Shown: positions 1 through 6,770 of the stretch, piece after piece
How the letters are laid out: every line of letters starts with the position of its first letter
Numbering within the stretch: position 1 is the stretch's first letter
NCBI GenBank assembly: GCA_016180765.1
Contig: JACPAP010000039.1
Location: forward strand, 1 to 14,189
Direction: 5' to 3'
From: Gemmatimonadota bacterium
GTDB lineage: Bacteria; Gemmatimonadota; Gemmatimonadetes; Gemmatimonadales; GWC2-71-9
DNA length: 14,189 nucleotides
Translations under genes and position numbers: made by a program
The notes under the pieces: model-generated
Databases searched by the model: none
Told to the model about the DNA's origin: nothing
Seen by the model: the letters and a program-made list of their open reading frames with translations, nothing else

Positions 1-1698
1 GTGCTGCACGTGCCGAGTGCCGTCCTGATGGACCAGCGAGTGCCGTTCCCATGGCGCGTTGGCGGCGCGCTCCTGGTCACCGTGCTGCTCCCCCTGGCGA
101 GCGGCGTGGCACAGGTTCCCGCGACGGGCTCCCGCTATCTGCCGGTGGATCACTGGGCCTACGAGTACCTCGAGCGACTCGAAAGCCGTGGACTCTTGCC
201 GGGGCTCAACCCGCTGGTGCAGCCGTACCGGCGTCTGGACCTGGCGCGGGAGCTGGCGCGCCTCGATCCGGACACGCTGCGCCAGCCGCTGGCCGGCTGG
301 GTGCGGATGCTCCGGGAGGAGTTGGCTCGCGAGCTTTCGGCCTTGGCCGGCGCAGCCGAAACCCGCTTCGGGCTCGAAGCCATGGCGGGAGCCCGCGGCT
401 CGACCAGCCGGCGATTGGATCCCGCGCGACCGATAGGCGACGAGGGGGCCTGGCCCTGGTGGCGCGGCGGGGGGTGGGTGGAGACCGGCCCGCTGGCCGC
501 CGAGACGCGGGTGTACGGCGACTTCTACTTCGCTGACGATCCCGACGGCTACGATCCGGGGTTCGATCCGCGGGTCCGCCGCGGCGGGCGGACCGACAAC
601 GCCTACTTCTCGGTGGCGCTCCCGTTCGGGGCGGTCGAGGCGGGGCACTTGGCCCGCAACTGGGGCCCGCCCGGCACCCCCGGGCTCATGGTGTCCGATG
701 TCGCCACCCCATACCCACAGATCGCCCTCGAGGTCCGGGCCGGCCGGTTCGCGCTGCGTTCCTTCGTGGCGGAGCTGGACACCGTGGGCGCCGCGACGCG
801 GCAGATGATCGCCCATCGCCTGGACTACACGGCCAAGGACCTCACCGTCTCGCTGGGCGAGGCGACGGTGTACGTGCATCCTACGCTGCTGCTTCGCTTC
901 CTGAACCCGTTCGAGCTGCTGGTCATTGACCAGAACGACCTGCCCCCGCAGAACCTGATGCTCAACGCCCAGGTCCGGCTGCGCCGCGGCGGCGTGGTGC
1001 TCCTGGCGGACGCCTTGCTGGACGACATAGACCTGAACCCCACCACGCCGCAGGCCGAGCCCCCGCAATACGGGTTCACGGTGGGAGTGCGGTACGCGGG
1101 GCGCAGTGCGCTTGAGAGCGCGGTTGGCCGTGCGCGGGGTAGTACCGGACCTGCACCACGGCAGGGGGCCGTGCCGAACGACCCCGCGCACCGCGCACCG
1201 CGCACCTCAGACCCCGCTCCCCGCGCACCGCGCACGCTGCCATCCTGGATCGAGTTCGGAGCGGAGTATCAGCAGGTGGGGGCGTGGACCTACCGCACGC
1301 CCAACGTCACGGACCGCTACAGCTATTTCAATCGTGGGCTGGGCGCCAACTACTCGGACTACGATCGGCTCGCGGTGTGGGCCGACCTCTATCCCCCGAT
1401 CCCGGGCCTGCGGCTCTCTCCGGTGGCGCTGCTCCAACGGCAGGGCGAGGGCAACTTCCGCGACTCGATCCCCGGCGGCTACTACTGGGGCCGGCCGGCG
1501 CTGTTCTGGGGTGTGAAGGAAACCACCGTGCGTCTAGGGCTCCGGGGGCGGTATCAGCCGATGCGCCAGCTGTGGATCGGCTGGGACCTGGGGCCCAACT
1601 TCACCCGCAACCGCGGCCACGTGACCGGCGTGAACCGGACCAGCTTCGAGGCCGTGGCGGAGATCGGCGCGCGGCTGGAATTGCCGAGAACCCGCTGA
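1..1698 (+). CDS. Wzi-like capsule assembly outer-membrane protein
   Basis: The 565-residue product resembles the capsule-assembly Wzi family, outer-membrane beta-barrels that hold polysaccharide at the cell surface. The reading frame is open from the window edge. The GTG at base 1 could be the start, but ATG at 28 is better because it places a signal peptide directly at the N-terminus (MDQRVPF, hydrophobic core around residues 19-34, cleavage near GVAQ-VP). Next comes an N-terminal region beginning YLPVDHWAYEYLERL, and then many alternating, aromatic-rich strand-like segments. Near residue 430 is YRTPNVTDRYSYFNRGLG, typical of this family as I recall it. Residues about 377-412 (PAPRQGAVPNDPAHRAPRT and following) are Pro/Arg/Ala-rich and unlike a barrel strand; they are encoded by an inverted-repeat/heptamer insertion at 1130-1236. 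The family call is by recognition of style and could not be checked by search. Confidence 0.72.
   Translation: MLHVPSAVLMDQRVPFPWRVGGALLVTVLLPLASGVAQVPATGSRYLPVDHWAYEYLERLESRGLLPGLNPLVQPYRRLDLARELARLDPDTLRQPLAGWVRMLREELARELSALAGAAETRFGLEAMAGARGSTSRRLDPARPIGDEGAWPWWRGGGWVETGPLAAETRVYGDFYFADDPDGYDPGFDPRVRRGGRTDNAYFSVALPFGAVEAGHLARNWGPPGTPGLMVSDVATPYPQIALEVRAGRFALRSFVAELDTVGAATRQMIAHRLDYTAKDLTVSLGEATVYVHPTLLLRFLNPFELLVIDQNDLPPQNLMLNAQVRLRRGGVVLLADALLDDIDLNPTTPQAEPPQYGFTVGVRYAGRSALESAVGRARGSTGPAPRQGAVPNDPAHRAPRTSDPAPRAPRTLPSWIEFGAEYQQVGAWTYRTPNVTDRYSYFNRGLGANYSDYDRLAVWADLYPPIPGLRLSPVALLQRQGEGNFRDSIPGGYYWGRPALFWGVKETTVRLGLRGRYQPMRQLWIGWDLGPNFTRNRGHVTGVNRTSFEAVAEIGARLELPRTR
1130..1236. repeat. Inverted-repeat element with GCGCACC heptamer array, inside the Wzi-like gene
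   Basis: The left arm GTGCGCGGGGTAGT (1130-1143) and right arm ACGACCCCGCGCAC (1178-1191) are complementary at 13 of 14 positions across a 34-base spacer. The spacer can form its own hairpin (CACGGC/GCCGTG). The right arm runs into three exact GCGCACC units (1186-1206), and two further units lie at 1223-1236. The element is read in frame as a Pro/Arg/Ala-rich segment. A related copy lies at 3669-3743. Confidence 0.85.
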
Positions 1699-1699
1699 C

Positions 1700-1724
1700 C
1701 GCGCACCCTGCATCCCGCGCACCG
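1700..1724. repeat. Degenerate GCGCACC heptamers after the Wzi-like gene
   Basis: Directly after the stop codon (1696-1698) the sequence reads GCGCACC CTGCATC CCGCGCA CCGC, a degenerate relative of the GCGCACC arrays. It is weaker than the other arrays because only one unit is exact. Confidence 0.5.
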
Positions 1725-1750
1725 CTTGACCGGGGGCTCGCCGGGTCAGT

Positions 1751-1790
1751 AAGATTGTAAGGAATCCTTGTTTCCTTGTATGAGCGGGAG
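1751..1790 (+). promoter_or_regulatory. Putative promoter/operator and ribosome-binding site of the toxin-antitoxin pair
   Basis: An AT-rich pocket in very GC-rich DNA precedes the antitoxin. It holds an inverted repeat AAGGA-A-TCCTT (1759-1769) and two direct TCCTTGT copies 8 bases apart (1765-1771, 1773-1779). A TTGTAA/TTGTAT pair (1755, 1776) is spaced 15 bases apart, a poor but possible -35/-10. GCGGGAG at 1784-1790 is a suitable Shine-Dalgarno for the GTG at 1800. Repeats at this place fit antitoxin autoregulation, which is inferred. Confidence 0.35.
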
Positions 1791-1799
1791 TAGAACGCC

Positions 1800-2024
1800 G
1801 TGCCCATCGCCAAGAAGACCTCCAAGAACCAGATCACGCTGCCGCGCTCGGTGGTGGAGCGGTTCCCGGGCGTGTCCTACTTCGAGGTCCGTGAGGAGGA
1901 TGGGCGGATCATACTCCGGCCGGTCCGCCCCAACGCGGCGGATGAGGTTCGCCGCAAGCTGGCAGCCCTGAAGATCCAAGAGCGGGATATCGCTGCGGCG
2001 GTGCGCTGGGCCCGCAAGCGTTGA
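1800..2024 (+). CDS. AbrB/MazE-type (SpoVT-AbrB fold) antitoxin
   Basis: This small 74-residue protein opens with KKTSKNQITLPRSVVERF, the swapped-hairpin DNA-binding pattern of SpoVT-AbrB domain antitoxins (QITLPRxVV), followed by YFEVREEDGRIILRPV. The C-terminal half, rich in Arg, Lys and Ala (about residues 43-74), is predicted helical and would be the part that grips the toxin. The GTG start is supported by GCGGGAG nine bases upstream. The stop codon overlaps the toxin start (TTGA, 2021-2024), so the two are translationally coupled. The expected role is to neutralise the PIN nuclease encoded next and to repress its own promoter. The family is clear; the precise partner specificity is inferred from gene order. 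Confidence 0.85.
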   Translation: MPIAKKTSKNQITLPRSVVERFPGVSYFEVREEDGRIILRPVRPNAADEVRRKLAALKIQERDIAAAVRWARKR

Positions 2025-2452
2025 GGCCGCGGGTGGTGCTGGACACCAACGTGGTGGTTTCCGCCTTGGTGTTCCAGCACGGGCGCCTCGGGTGGATCCG
2101 GAACGCATGGACCGCGGGGCTGTTCCTGCCCCTCGCTTCCCGGGCGACCGCGGAGGAGATCCTCCGGGTTCTGACCTACCCCAAACACCAACTCCCTTCC
2201 GACGACATCGGCGCCCTGCTGGCGGACTACCTGCCGTTCGTGGAGACGGTGGAGATCAAAAGCCGCCGCGCGGTGCCCGACCCCCCGGATCCCGACGACC
2301 GCATCTTCCTGGAACTGGCGCACGCCGCGCGGGCGGAGTTGCTGGTGACAGGAGATCGGGGCCTGCTCGGGATGCAATCCGTGGGCGACTGCCGGATCAT
2401 CGCACCCGTAAAGTTCCGGGCCGTCCTCGAGGGCCCGGGAACGGGGCGGTAA
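2021..2452 (+). CDS. PIN-domain toxin of a type II toxin-antitoxin module (COG1569-like)
   Basis: The 143-residue protein has the PIN ribonuclease layout. It starts RPRVVLDTNVVVSAL with the first acidic residue D8, has E45 in SRATAEEILRVL, D93 in DPPDPDDRIFLELA, and D112 in LLVTGDRGLL. These four acidic positions coordinate the metal ion used to cut RNA. Length and the DTNVVVSAL opening fit the COG1569/PIN_3 toxin group. The start is TTG at 2021, which gives the canonical N-terminus and a 4-base overlap with the antitoxin stop. The 3' end overlaps the convergent glycosyltransferase gene by 56 bp (2397-2452). All catalytic residues are intact, so it is probably active. RNA target unknown. Confidence 0.88.
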   Translation: MRPRVVLDTNVVVSALVFQHGRLGWIRNAWTAGLFLPLASRATAEEILRVLTYPKHQLPSDDIGALLADYLPFVETVEIKSRRAVPDPPDPDDRIFLELAHAARAELLVTGDRGLLGMQSVGDCRIIAPVKFRAVLEGPGTGR

Positions 2453-3653
2453 GGAGCCCGATGGTGTTCCAGACGCTCCGGTAGCACTGTGAGAGCGCCC
2501 GGAACGTCTGGTCCCACCCGTAGCGCGTGACCGCGGCGGTCCGCGCCTTGGCGCCCAACGCCCGCAGGTCGCGCCCCAGGAGGTCGTGAGCCGCGCGCAC
2601 GAAGTCAGGAGGGTCCCCTGGCCGATACCGCCGCCCCCACTCGGCCTCGGCCAGCAGGTCCGCGATGGCTCCGGAGTCCACGCCCACCACCGGCAGCCCG
2701 CAGGCCATCGCTTCGACCGCCGCGAGGCCGAACGTCTCCAGGGGGAAGGGCGCCAGGTAGAGGTCCGCGCTCGCCAGCGCGCGCGCCAGGGCCCCGCGAT
2801 CGGGCTGGTAGGGCAGCAGCGCGAGCATCTCCGGATGGGCGCGGGCGAGGATCTCGAAGTGAGACCGCAAGTGTCCCTCGCCGATCAATACCAGCTTGAC
2901 GCCCGTCGCGCGGTGGAGCTCCGCCAGGCCGTCGAGCACCACGTCCAGCCGTTTCTCGGTGGCGAACCGGCCCGCGTAGACCGCGACGGGCTGGCCGTCC
3001 CGCGCGCCAACCGCGTGGCGCCAGGCGGGGTCACGCCGCTCCGGGCAGAACGTCTCCAGGTCCACGCCCAGCGGGATCAGGTGCGTCTGCCGCAGGCCCA
3101 GCCGCTCCAGGGCCCGTTGCGCCGAGGGCGTGGCCGCGACGGTCGCGGCGAACGAGCCATAGAGGCCCCGGAGATATCGCTCGAAGGCCGTGCCCACCGC
3201 GTTCCGGGCGAAGCCGGGCCACGCTCGCAGACCATAGTCCACGTACACCCGCCGCGCGTCGCAGTGATAGAACCCCACCAGCGCCGGGGGCGAGGGCAGG
3301 GTGCGCGCCGCGCGACGGGCCCAGACCGCTGCCAGGAACGGGCTCCCGATTTCCACGATGTCCGGCTGGACCTCGGCGAAGATCTCCCGGATGCGCCGCC
3401 CGGCGGTGAGGAAGTGATATCCGGGGCTCGCGGGGACCCGCGGGCCGCGGAGCAGCAGCACCCGCGAGCGGGCGAGCCTGGTCTCCTGGTCCCGCTCGCC
3501 GGGGAGCACCATGGTATGCGACACGTCCGGCTGCCCGGCGAGCCACTCGGCCTTGGCGGTGAGGTACGTCTTCACCCCGCCGCCCAGCGGTGAGTAGAAC
3601 TCGGTGATATCGAGAAGACTCAGTGCGCCGTGAGCGGTGCGCGGGGTAGTCAT
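2397..3653 (-). CDS. GT4 family glycosyltransferase
   Basis: The 418-residue GT-B retaining glycosyltransferase should transfer a sugar from a nucleotide donor to a growing polysaccharide at the inner face of the membrane. The N-terminal domain begins LSLLDITEFYSPLGGGVKTYL with the glycine loop near residue 25. The linker LIPLGVDLETFCPER and the strand VAVYAGRFATEKRLDVVLDGL start the donor-binding domain. The EX7E motif is ETFGLAAVE (E306, E314). Donor and acceptor sugars cannot be read from the sequence. The ATG at 3653 sits in a heptamer array, so the first nine residues (MTTPRTAHG) are repeat-encoded; native homology starts at about residue 11. No other good start is present between. The 3' end overlaps the PIN toxin gene in antisense by 56 bp. 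Confidence 0.87.
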   Translation of the reverse strand: MTTPRTAHGALSLLDITEFYSPLGGGVKTYLTAKAEWLAGQPDVSHTMVLPGERDQETRLARSRVLLLRGPRVPASPGYHFLTAGRRIREIFAEVQPDIVEIGSPFLAAVWARRAARTLPSPPALVGFYHCDARRVYVDYGLRAWPGFARNAVGTAFERYLRGLYGSFAATVAATPSAQRALERLGLRQTHLIPLGVDLETFCPERRDPAWRHAVGARDGQPVAVYAGRFATEKRLDVVLDGLAELHRATGVKLVLIGEGHLRSHFEILARAHPEMLALLPYQPDRGALARALASADLYLAPFPLETFGLAAVEAMACGLPVVGVDSGAIADLLAEAEWGRRYRPGDPPDFVRAAHDLLGRDLRALGAKARTAAVTRYGWDQTFRALSQCYRSVWNTIGLLTAPFPGPRGRPGTLRVR

Positions 3654-3743
3654 GGTGCGCGGTCCGCGGTGCGCGGGGTAGTAGGAGACCTATCCCCGTG
3701 CAGAGGAGCCTCGCTCGAACGACCCCGCGCACCGCTCACCGCG
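3622..3743. repeat. Heptamer arrays with GGGGTAGT caps and an inverted pair
   Basis: Two modules run in tandem: AGTGCGC CGTGAGC GGTGCGC followed by GGGGTAGT (3622-3650), then after CAT (the start codon of the glycosyltransferase on the other strand) GGTGCGC GGTCCGC GGTGCGC and GGGGTAGT (3654-3682). After a 36-base spacer the inverse module ACGACCCC GCGCACC GCTCACC GCGCC occupies 3719-3743. Arms 3669-3682 and 3719-3732 pair at 13 of 14 positions. The spacer resembles that of the 1130-1236 element (shared GACCT, CAG.GG and CGAACGACC). The block fills most of the 108-base gap between two minus-strand genes. Confidence 0.85.
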
Positions 3744-3761
3744 CCCCGTCCTGAGCGCCAT

Positions 3762-4454
3762 TCACCGGCCGAATACCAGGAAGTAGTCCATGCTCGCGCC
3801 CACCACCCAGTGCGCCGCCAGCGCGCACCAGATGGAGCCGGTGCGCAGCGTCGCCCATCCGAACAGCAGGCTCGCCGGAAACGCGGCGGCCATCTCCATG
3901 CCGGGCTTGCCAAAATGGAACGCGGTGACCAGGCAGGCCTGGAGCAGGTTGGCGGCCGCGGGCCCGACGGCGTCTTTGGTGCCGAGCAGCAAGAAGCCCC
4001 GGAACAGGTACTCGAAGCCCAGATAGTACAGCAGGTAGAGGCCCGCGTGCGCGGCAAACGCCGCCGGATCGGTCCCGAGCGGTCCGCCTAGCGGGTAGAC
4101 GGCCGCCATCGCCGGTGAGCGGGCGCCGACCCAGCCTGCCGCCACGGCCACCGGCGCGCCGATGGCGAGCGCCTTGAGCGCGAACCGGTAATCGCCCAGC
4201 CCGAGCCCCAGCGCGCGGAACGGTTGGCCCAGCACGGCGTGGGCCAGCATCGCGGGCGCCAGCCCAAACGCGACGAACGTGAGCGTGAACGCGGTGGCGG
4301 CGGGCAAGGCCCGGCCGGTGACGGTGAACCAGGGCGCCGCGCCCCGCTGCAACGCCAGCGTGTCCGCGCGGCCCAGGTACCAGACCAGGGCGGCCAGGAC
4401 GGTGGCGATGCCGAAGGCCCAGGCCCAGCGGGGCGTGGCCCGCGCGTCGCTCAC
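3762..4454 (-). CDS. CPBP-family intramembrane metalloprotease (variant motif)
   Basis: The 230-residue integral membrane protein has about six hydrophobic segments. It fits the CPBP (Abi/CAAX-type) family: motif 1 is GFE148YLFR152G, motif 2 is AFH180FGKP and motif 3 is AAH215WVVGASMD223. These residues would bind the catalytic metal in the membrane. Motif 1 normally reads EExxxR; here the first Glu is Phe (F147), and the F of motif 2 is not at the usual -4 position, so activity is uncertain. CPBP proteins process prenylated or membrane peptides, and some confer bacteriocin immunity; nothing here fixes the substrate. The gene lies between the glycosyltransferase and the epimerase on the same strand, so cotranscription is plausible. 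Confidence 0.72.
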   Translation of the reverse strand: MSDARATPRWAWAFGIATVLAALVWYLGRADTLALQRGAAPWFTVTGRALPAATAFTLTFVAFGLAPAMLAHAVLGQPFRALGLGLGDYRFALKALAIGAPVAVAAGWVGARSPAMAAVYPLGGPLGTDPAAFAAHAGLYLLYYLGFEYLFRGFLLLGTKDAVGPAAANLLQACLVTAFHFGKPGMEMAAAFPASLLFGWATLRTGSIWCALAAHWVVGASMDYFLVFGR

Positions 4455-4469
4455 GCCGCGGGCACCTCA

Positions 4470-4604
4470 CCCCGTCCCCCGTGGGCGGGGGTACGTCTCT
4501 TCGCGCGCTGCAGTTGCGCGCGCGCCGCAGACGAAGAGCGTTTCATGGCGCGCGCTTCACTGACGCGCGCTCCGAGACGTGCCCCCGCCCGTGGGAGGAC
4601 GGGG
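4470..4604 (+). repeat. Structured interspersed repeat, copy 1
   Basis: Arms 4470-4499 and 4574-4604 are inverted copies ending GTCTC/GAGAC. All substitutions between them are G-U wobbles if the plus strand is RNA, and there is one bulge. Inside lies a second stem CTCTTCG (4497-4503)/CGAAGAG (4532-4538) and a third pairing of GCGCGC-type runs around TTTCATGG...CACTGA. The inner 75 bases are nearly identical to copy 2 at 6641-6761. The right half encodes the last residues of the epimerase, up to its stop at 4543. Confidence 0.85.
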
Positions 4605-5486
4605 TGGAGGTCAGCCACGCCACCGTGGCGGCGATGCCGTCCCGCGCGCTCCGGGGGCGGTAGGCCAGCTGGCGCACCGCCGCGTCCGACGAGATGGGCC
4701 GATCCGCCGAGAGCACAGTCACCCACTGTCGGGTGATCATGGGCTCGACGCCGAATCGGCCGCCCAGCTCGCACACCGCACCAACCAGGCGGGCGACGGC
4801 TCGAGGCACCGGCCACAGCGCATGGCGTCGGCCGGTCACCTCGGCAATGAGCCGGGTGAACTCCTGCAGGCTCAGGTTCTCGCCGCCCAGGACGTAGGCC
4901 GCGCCCCGCGCCCCCCGTTCGGCTGCCTTGAGCAGGCCGTCTTGGCCGGAGTGAGCGGACCGGGACCATACACGCGCGTGGGTCGCACGATCACCGCGTC
5001 ACCACCCCGGGCGAGGTACTGGTGCACCACCTGCTCGGCCCCGCGTTTGCTGCGCTGGTACAGGGTCTCGTCACCATCCACCAGCTCGGTGGAGACGTGC
5101 ACCACGCGTCGCACGCCGGCGGTGAGGGCCGCGGACGCCACATTGCGCGTCCCCTCCACGTTGATCGCCTCAAAATCCTTCGGGTTCGCCGCCCAGGCGC
5201 GCGCATGGGCCGCCAGATGGAACACCAGGTCGGCACCCTGAAGCAGGCGTGTGACGGCGGCGGGATCGCGGATGTCTCCCCAGATGACATCTGGTGGGGG
5301 GCCTCCTGCCGCGTCTCGGGAACCGGGAACCGGGAACCGGGAAACGTTGGCTCGGCGTGGCCGCACCAAGATTCGCAAGGGGCGGCCTTCGTCGAGCAAG
5401 CGCTTCACGAGATGCGAACCAATGAATCCCGTGGCGCCCGTGACGGCCGTCAAGCGGTTGGTTAGATTTGCGCCTTCCGTGCGCAT
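4543..5486 (-). pseudogene. NAD-dependent epimerase/dehydratase, interrupted by a frameshift
   Basis: This is a Rossmann-fold extended-SDR protein, of the kind that interconverts nucleotide sugars. The 5' part has the dinucleotide motif VTGATGFIGSHL (G17, G20, G23) and the catalytic YQRSK (Y143, K147), and runs to RVYGPGPLTPA. At about 4935-4960 the frame changes. The continuation, GLLKAAERGARGAAYVLGG then ENLSLQEFTRLIAEVTG, is in another frame and ends at 4543. The full span is one base short of a multiple of three, so a single-base deletion (real or sequencing error) explains it. Residues 48-57 (NVSRFPVPGS) come from a GGGAACC heptamer array inserted between beta-strands. Start: ATG at 5486 overlaps the divergent glycosyltransferase by 8 bases; TTG at 5453 is an alternative. 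The C-terminal tail is encoded by the structured repeat. Confidence 0.8.
5318..5345. repeat. GGGAACC heptamer array (4 units) in the epimerase
   Basis: The array is three exact GGGAACC units and one GGGAAAC. It lies inside the epimerase gene, antisense to it, and is read in frame as NVSRFPVPGS at a surface-loop position between Rossmann strands. Confidence 0.9.
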
Positions 5487-6621
5487 AGCCCTGTTTTCCG
5501 AGACCTTCGCTCCCCAACGCAACGGCGTCGCGCTCATTCTGGGACGCCTGGTGCGGTTTCTCAGTGAGCGGGGGCACGAAGTGCTGGTCGCCACCGCGGA
5601 CTTCGATCTGGGAGGCCAGCCCGAGCCGCCCAGTCCCCCCGGCGCCCAGGTCGTCAAAGTACCCGGAATCAAGCTGCCTCGGTATCCGGATCTCACCATG
5701 GCGGCGCCGTTCGCGCCGCGGGTGCTCGGCGCGGTCCGGGAGTTTCGGCCGGACGTCATCCACCTGGTCACCGAGTACGCGCTGGGCCTCTCCGGCTTGT
5801 GGATCGCGCGCCGCTTGCAGGTGCCCGCGCTGGCCTCGTTTCACACCAACATTCCCGGCTGCCTTCCCTACTACGGCTTCGGCTGGGCCAGCGGGCTGTG
5901 CTGGGAATACCTGCGCTGGTTCCACAATCGGGCGGGGCTCACGCTCTGTCCCTCAGAGACCAACCGCCAGATCCTGTTGAGCCGCGGGTTCGGCAACGTC
6001 CGGGTCTGGGGTCGAGGCGTGGACACCGAGCGGTTCGCGCCGGATCACCGGAGCGCCGCGGCGCGACGACAGAACGGGCCGCCGGACGCCGTGCACCTGC
6101 TGTACGTGGGCCGGCTGACGCCGGAGAAAGACCTGCCGACGTTGTTCCGCGCCTACCGCCAAGCCAGCGCCCGGCGGCCGGAGGTCCCGCTCCACCTGGT
6201 GCTGGCCGGCGACGGCGCCTACTCCTCCCGCATGCGCCACGCGGCCCCGCCGGACGTCACCTTCGCGGGATACCTCGAGGGGCGGGCGCTGAGCCAGGTC
6301 TACTCGGCCGCGGACATCTTCGTGTTCCCGTCGCGAGTGGAGACCTTGGGCAACGTGGTGCTCGAGGCCATGGCATCGGGGCTCCCGGTCATCGGGGCGG
6401 ACCAGGGCGGCACGGTGGAGAACGTGCGGCACGGCCTCAACGGGCTGCTGGTGCCTGCCGGCGACGCGGAGCGCTTCGCCGAAGCGATTCTCCGGCTGGC
6501 GGACGACCCGGATCTCCGCGGCCGGCTGGCCCGCAATGCGAGAGCGTGGGCGGAGGAGCGGAGCTGGGCGCGGGCGTTCGAGACGCTGCTGGAGGCGTAC
6601 CAGGAGCGCAGCCGGCGCTGA
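5479..6621 (+). CDS. GT4 glycosyltransferase, MgtA/SqdX-like
   Basis: The 380-residue product begins MRIALFSETFAPQRNGV, the usual N-terminus of mannosyltransferase MgtA/PimB- and SqdX-type GT4 enzymes. Mid-protein hallmarks are SFHTNIPGCLPYYGFGW, YLRWFHNRAGLTLCPSE and VRVWGRGVDTERFAP. The donor-binding domain starts LLYVGRLTPEKDLPTLF, and the EX7E motif is ETLGNVVLE (E288, E296). It would add an alpha-linked hexose to a lipid or polysaccharide acceptor; the sugar is not determined. The GTG at 5479 was chosen because it gives this canonical start; upstream open frame (from 5251, with ATG at 5422) is only the shadow of the epimerase. No clear Shine-Dalgarno is seen. It is divergent from the epimerase, so both must use a promoter lying within coding DNA. 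Confidence 0.9.
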   Translation: MRIALFSETFAPQRNGVALILGRLVRFLSERGHEVLVATADFDLGGQPEPPSPPGAQVVKVPGIKLPRYPDLTMAAPFAPRVLGAVREFRPDVIHLVTEYALGLSGLWIARRLQVPALASFHTNIPGCLPYYGFGWASGLCWEYLRWFHNRAGLTLCPSETNRQILLSRGFGNVRVWGRGVDTERFAPDHRSAAARRQNGPPDAVHLLYVGRLTPEKDLPTLFRAYRQASARRPEVPLHLVLAGDGAYSSRMRHAAPPDVTFAGYLEGRALSQVYSAADIFVFPSRVETLGNVVLEAMASGLPVIGADQGGTVENVRHGLNGLLVPAGDAERFAEAILRLADDPDLRGRLARNARAWAEERSWARAFETLLEAYQERSRR

Positions 6622-6640
6622 GCGCGGGGCGCGAGAGTAG

Positions 6641-6761
6641 GGAGACAGCGGGCGGCGCGTCTCCTCGCGCGCTGCAGTTCCGCGCGCGCCGCAGACGAGG
6701 GAGGGTTTCATGGCGCGCGCTCCACTGACGCGCGCTCGGAGATCCGTCGCCCGCCGTCTCC
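6641..6761 (+). repeat. Structured interspersed repeat, copy 2
   Basis: Arms 6641-6664 and 6738-6761 pair at 20 of 24 positions plus two G-U pairs. The core (6661-6737) is nearly identical to copy 1 at 4497-4573. In the inner stem, T4500-A4535 of copy 1 is C6664-G6699 here, a compensatory change. It fills the gap between two convergent genes, 19 bases after one stop and 9 bases before the other, where it could act as a two-way terminator. No U-run follows the stem. Confidence 0.85.
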
Positions 6762-6770
6762 GGCTCAAGG

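Noticed and set aside
1729..1748. Rho-independent terminator after the Wzi-like gene
   Set aside because: The GACC...GGTC stem has several mismatches and no U-run follows.
4497..4573. Small proteins encoded on the minus strand of the structured repeats (MKRSS.../MKPSL...)
   Set aside because: The frames diverge after the first residues between copies, while the pairing is preserved, which favours structure over coding.
5251..5478. N-terminal extension of the plus-strand glycosyltransferase
   Set aside because: It is the antisense shadow of the epimerase; the canonical N-terminus begins at GTG 5479.
5487..5771. Longer start for the epimerase
   Set aside because: This stretch is antisense to the glycosyltransferase coding region, and the Rossmann motif begins close to 5450.
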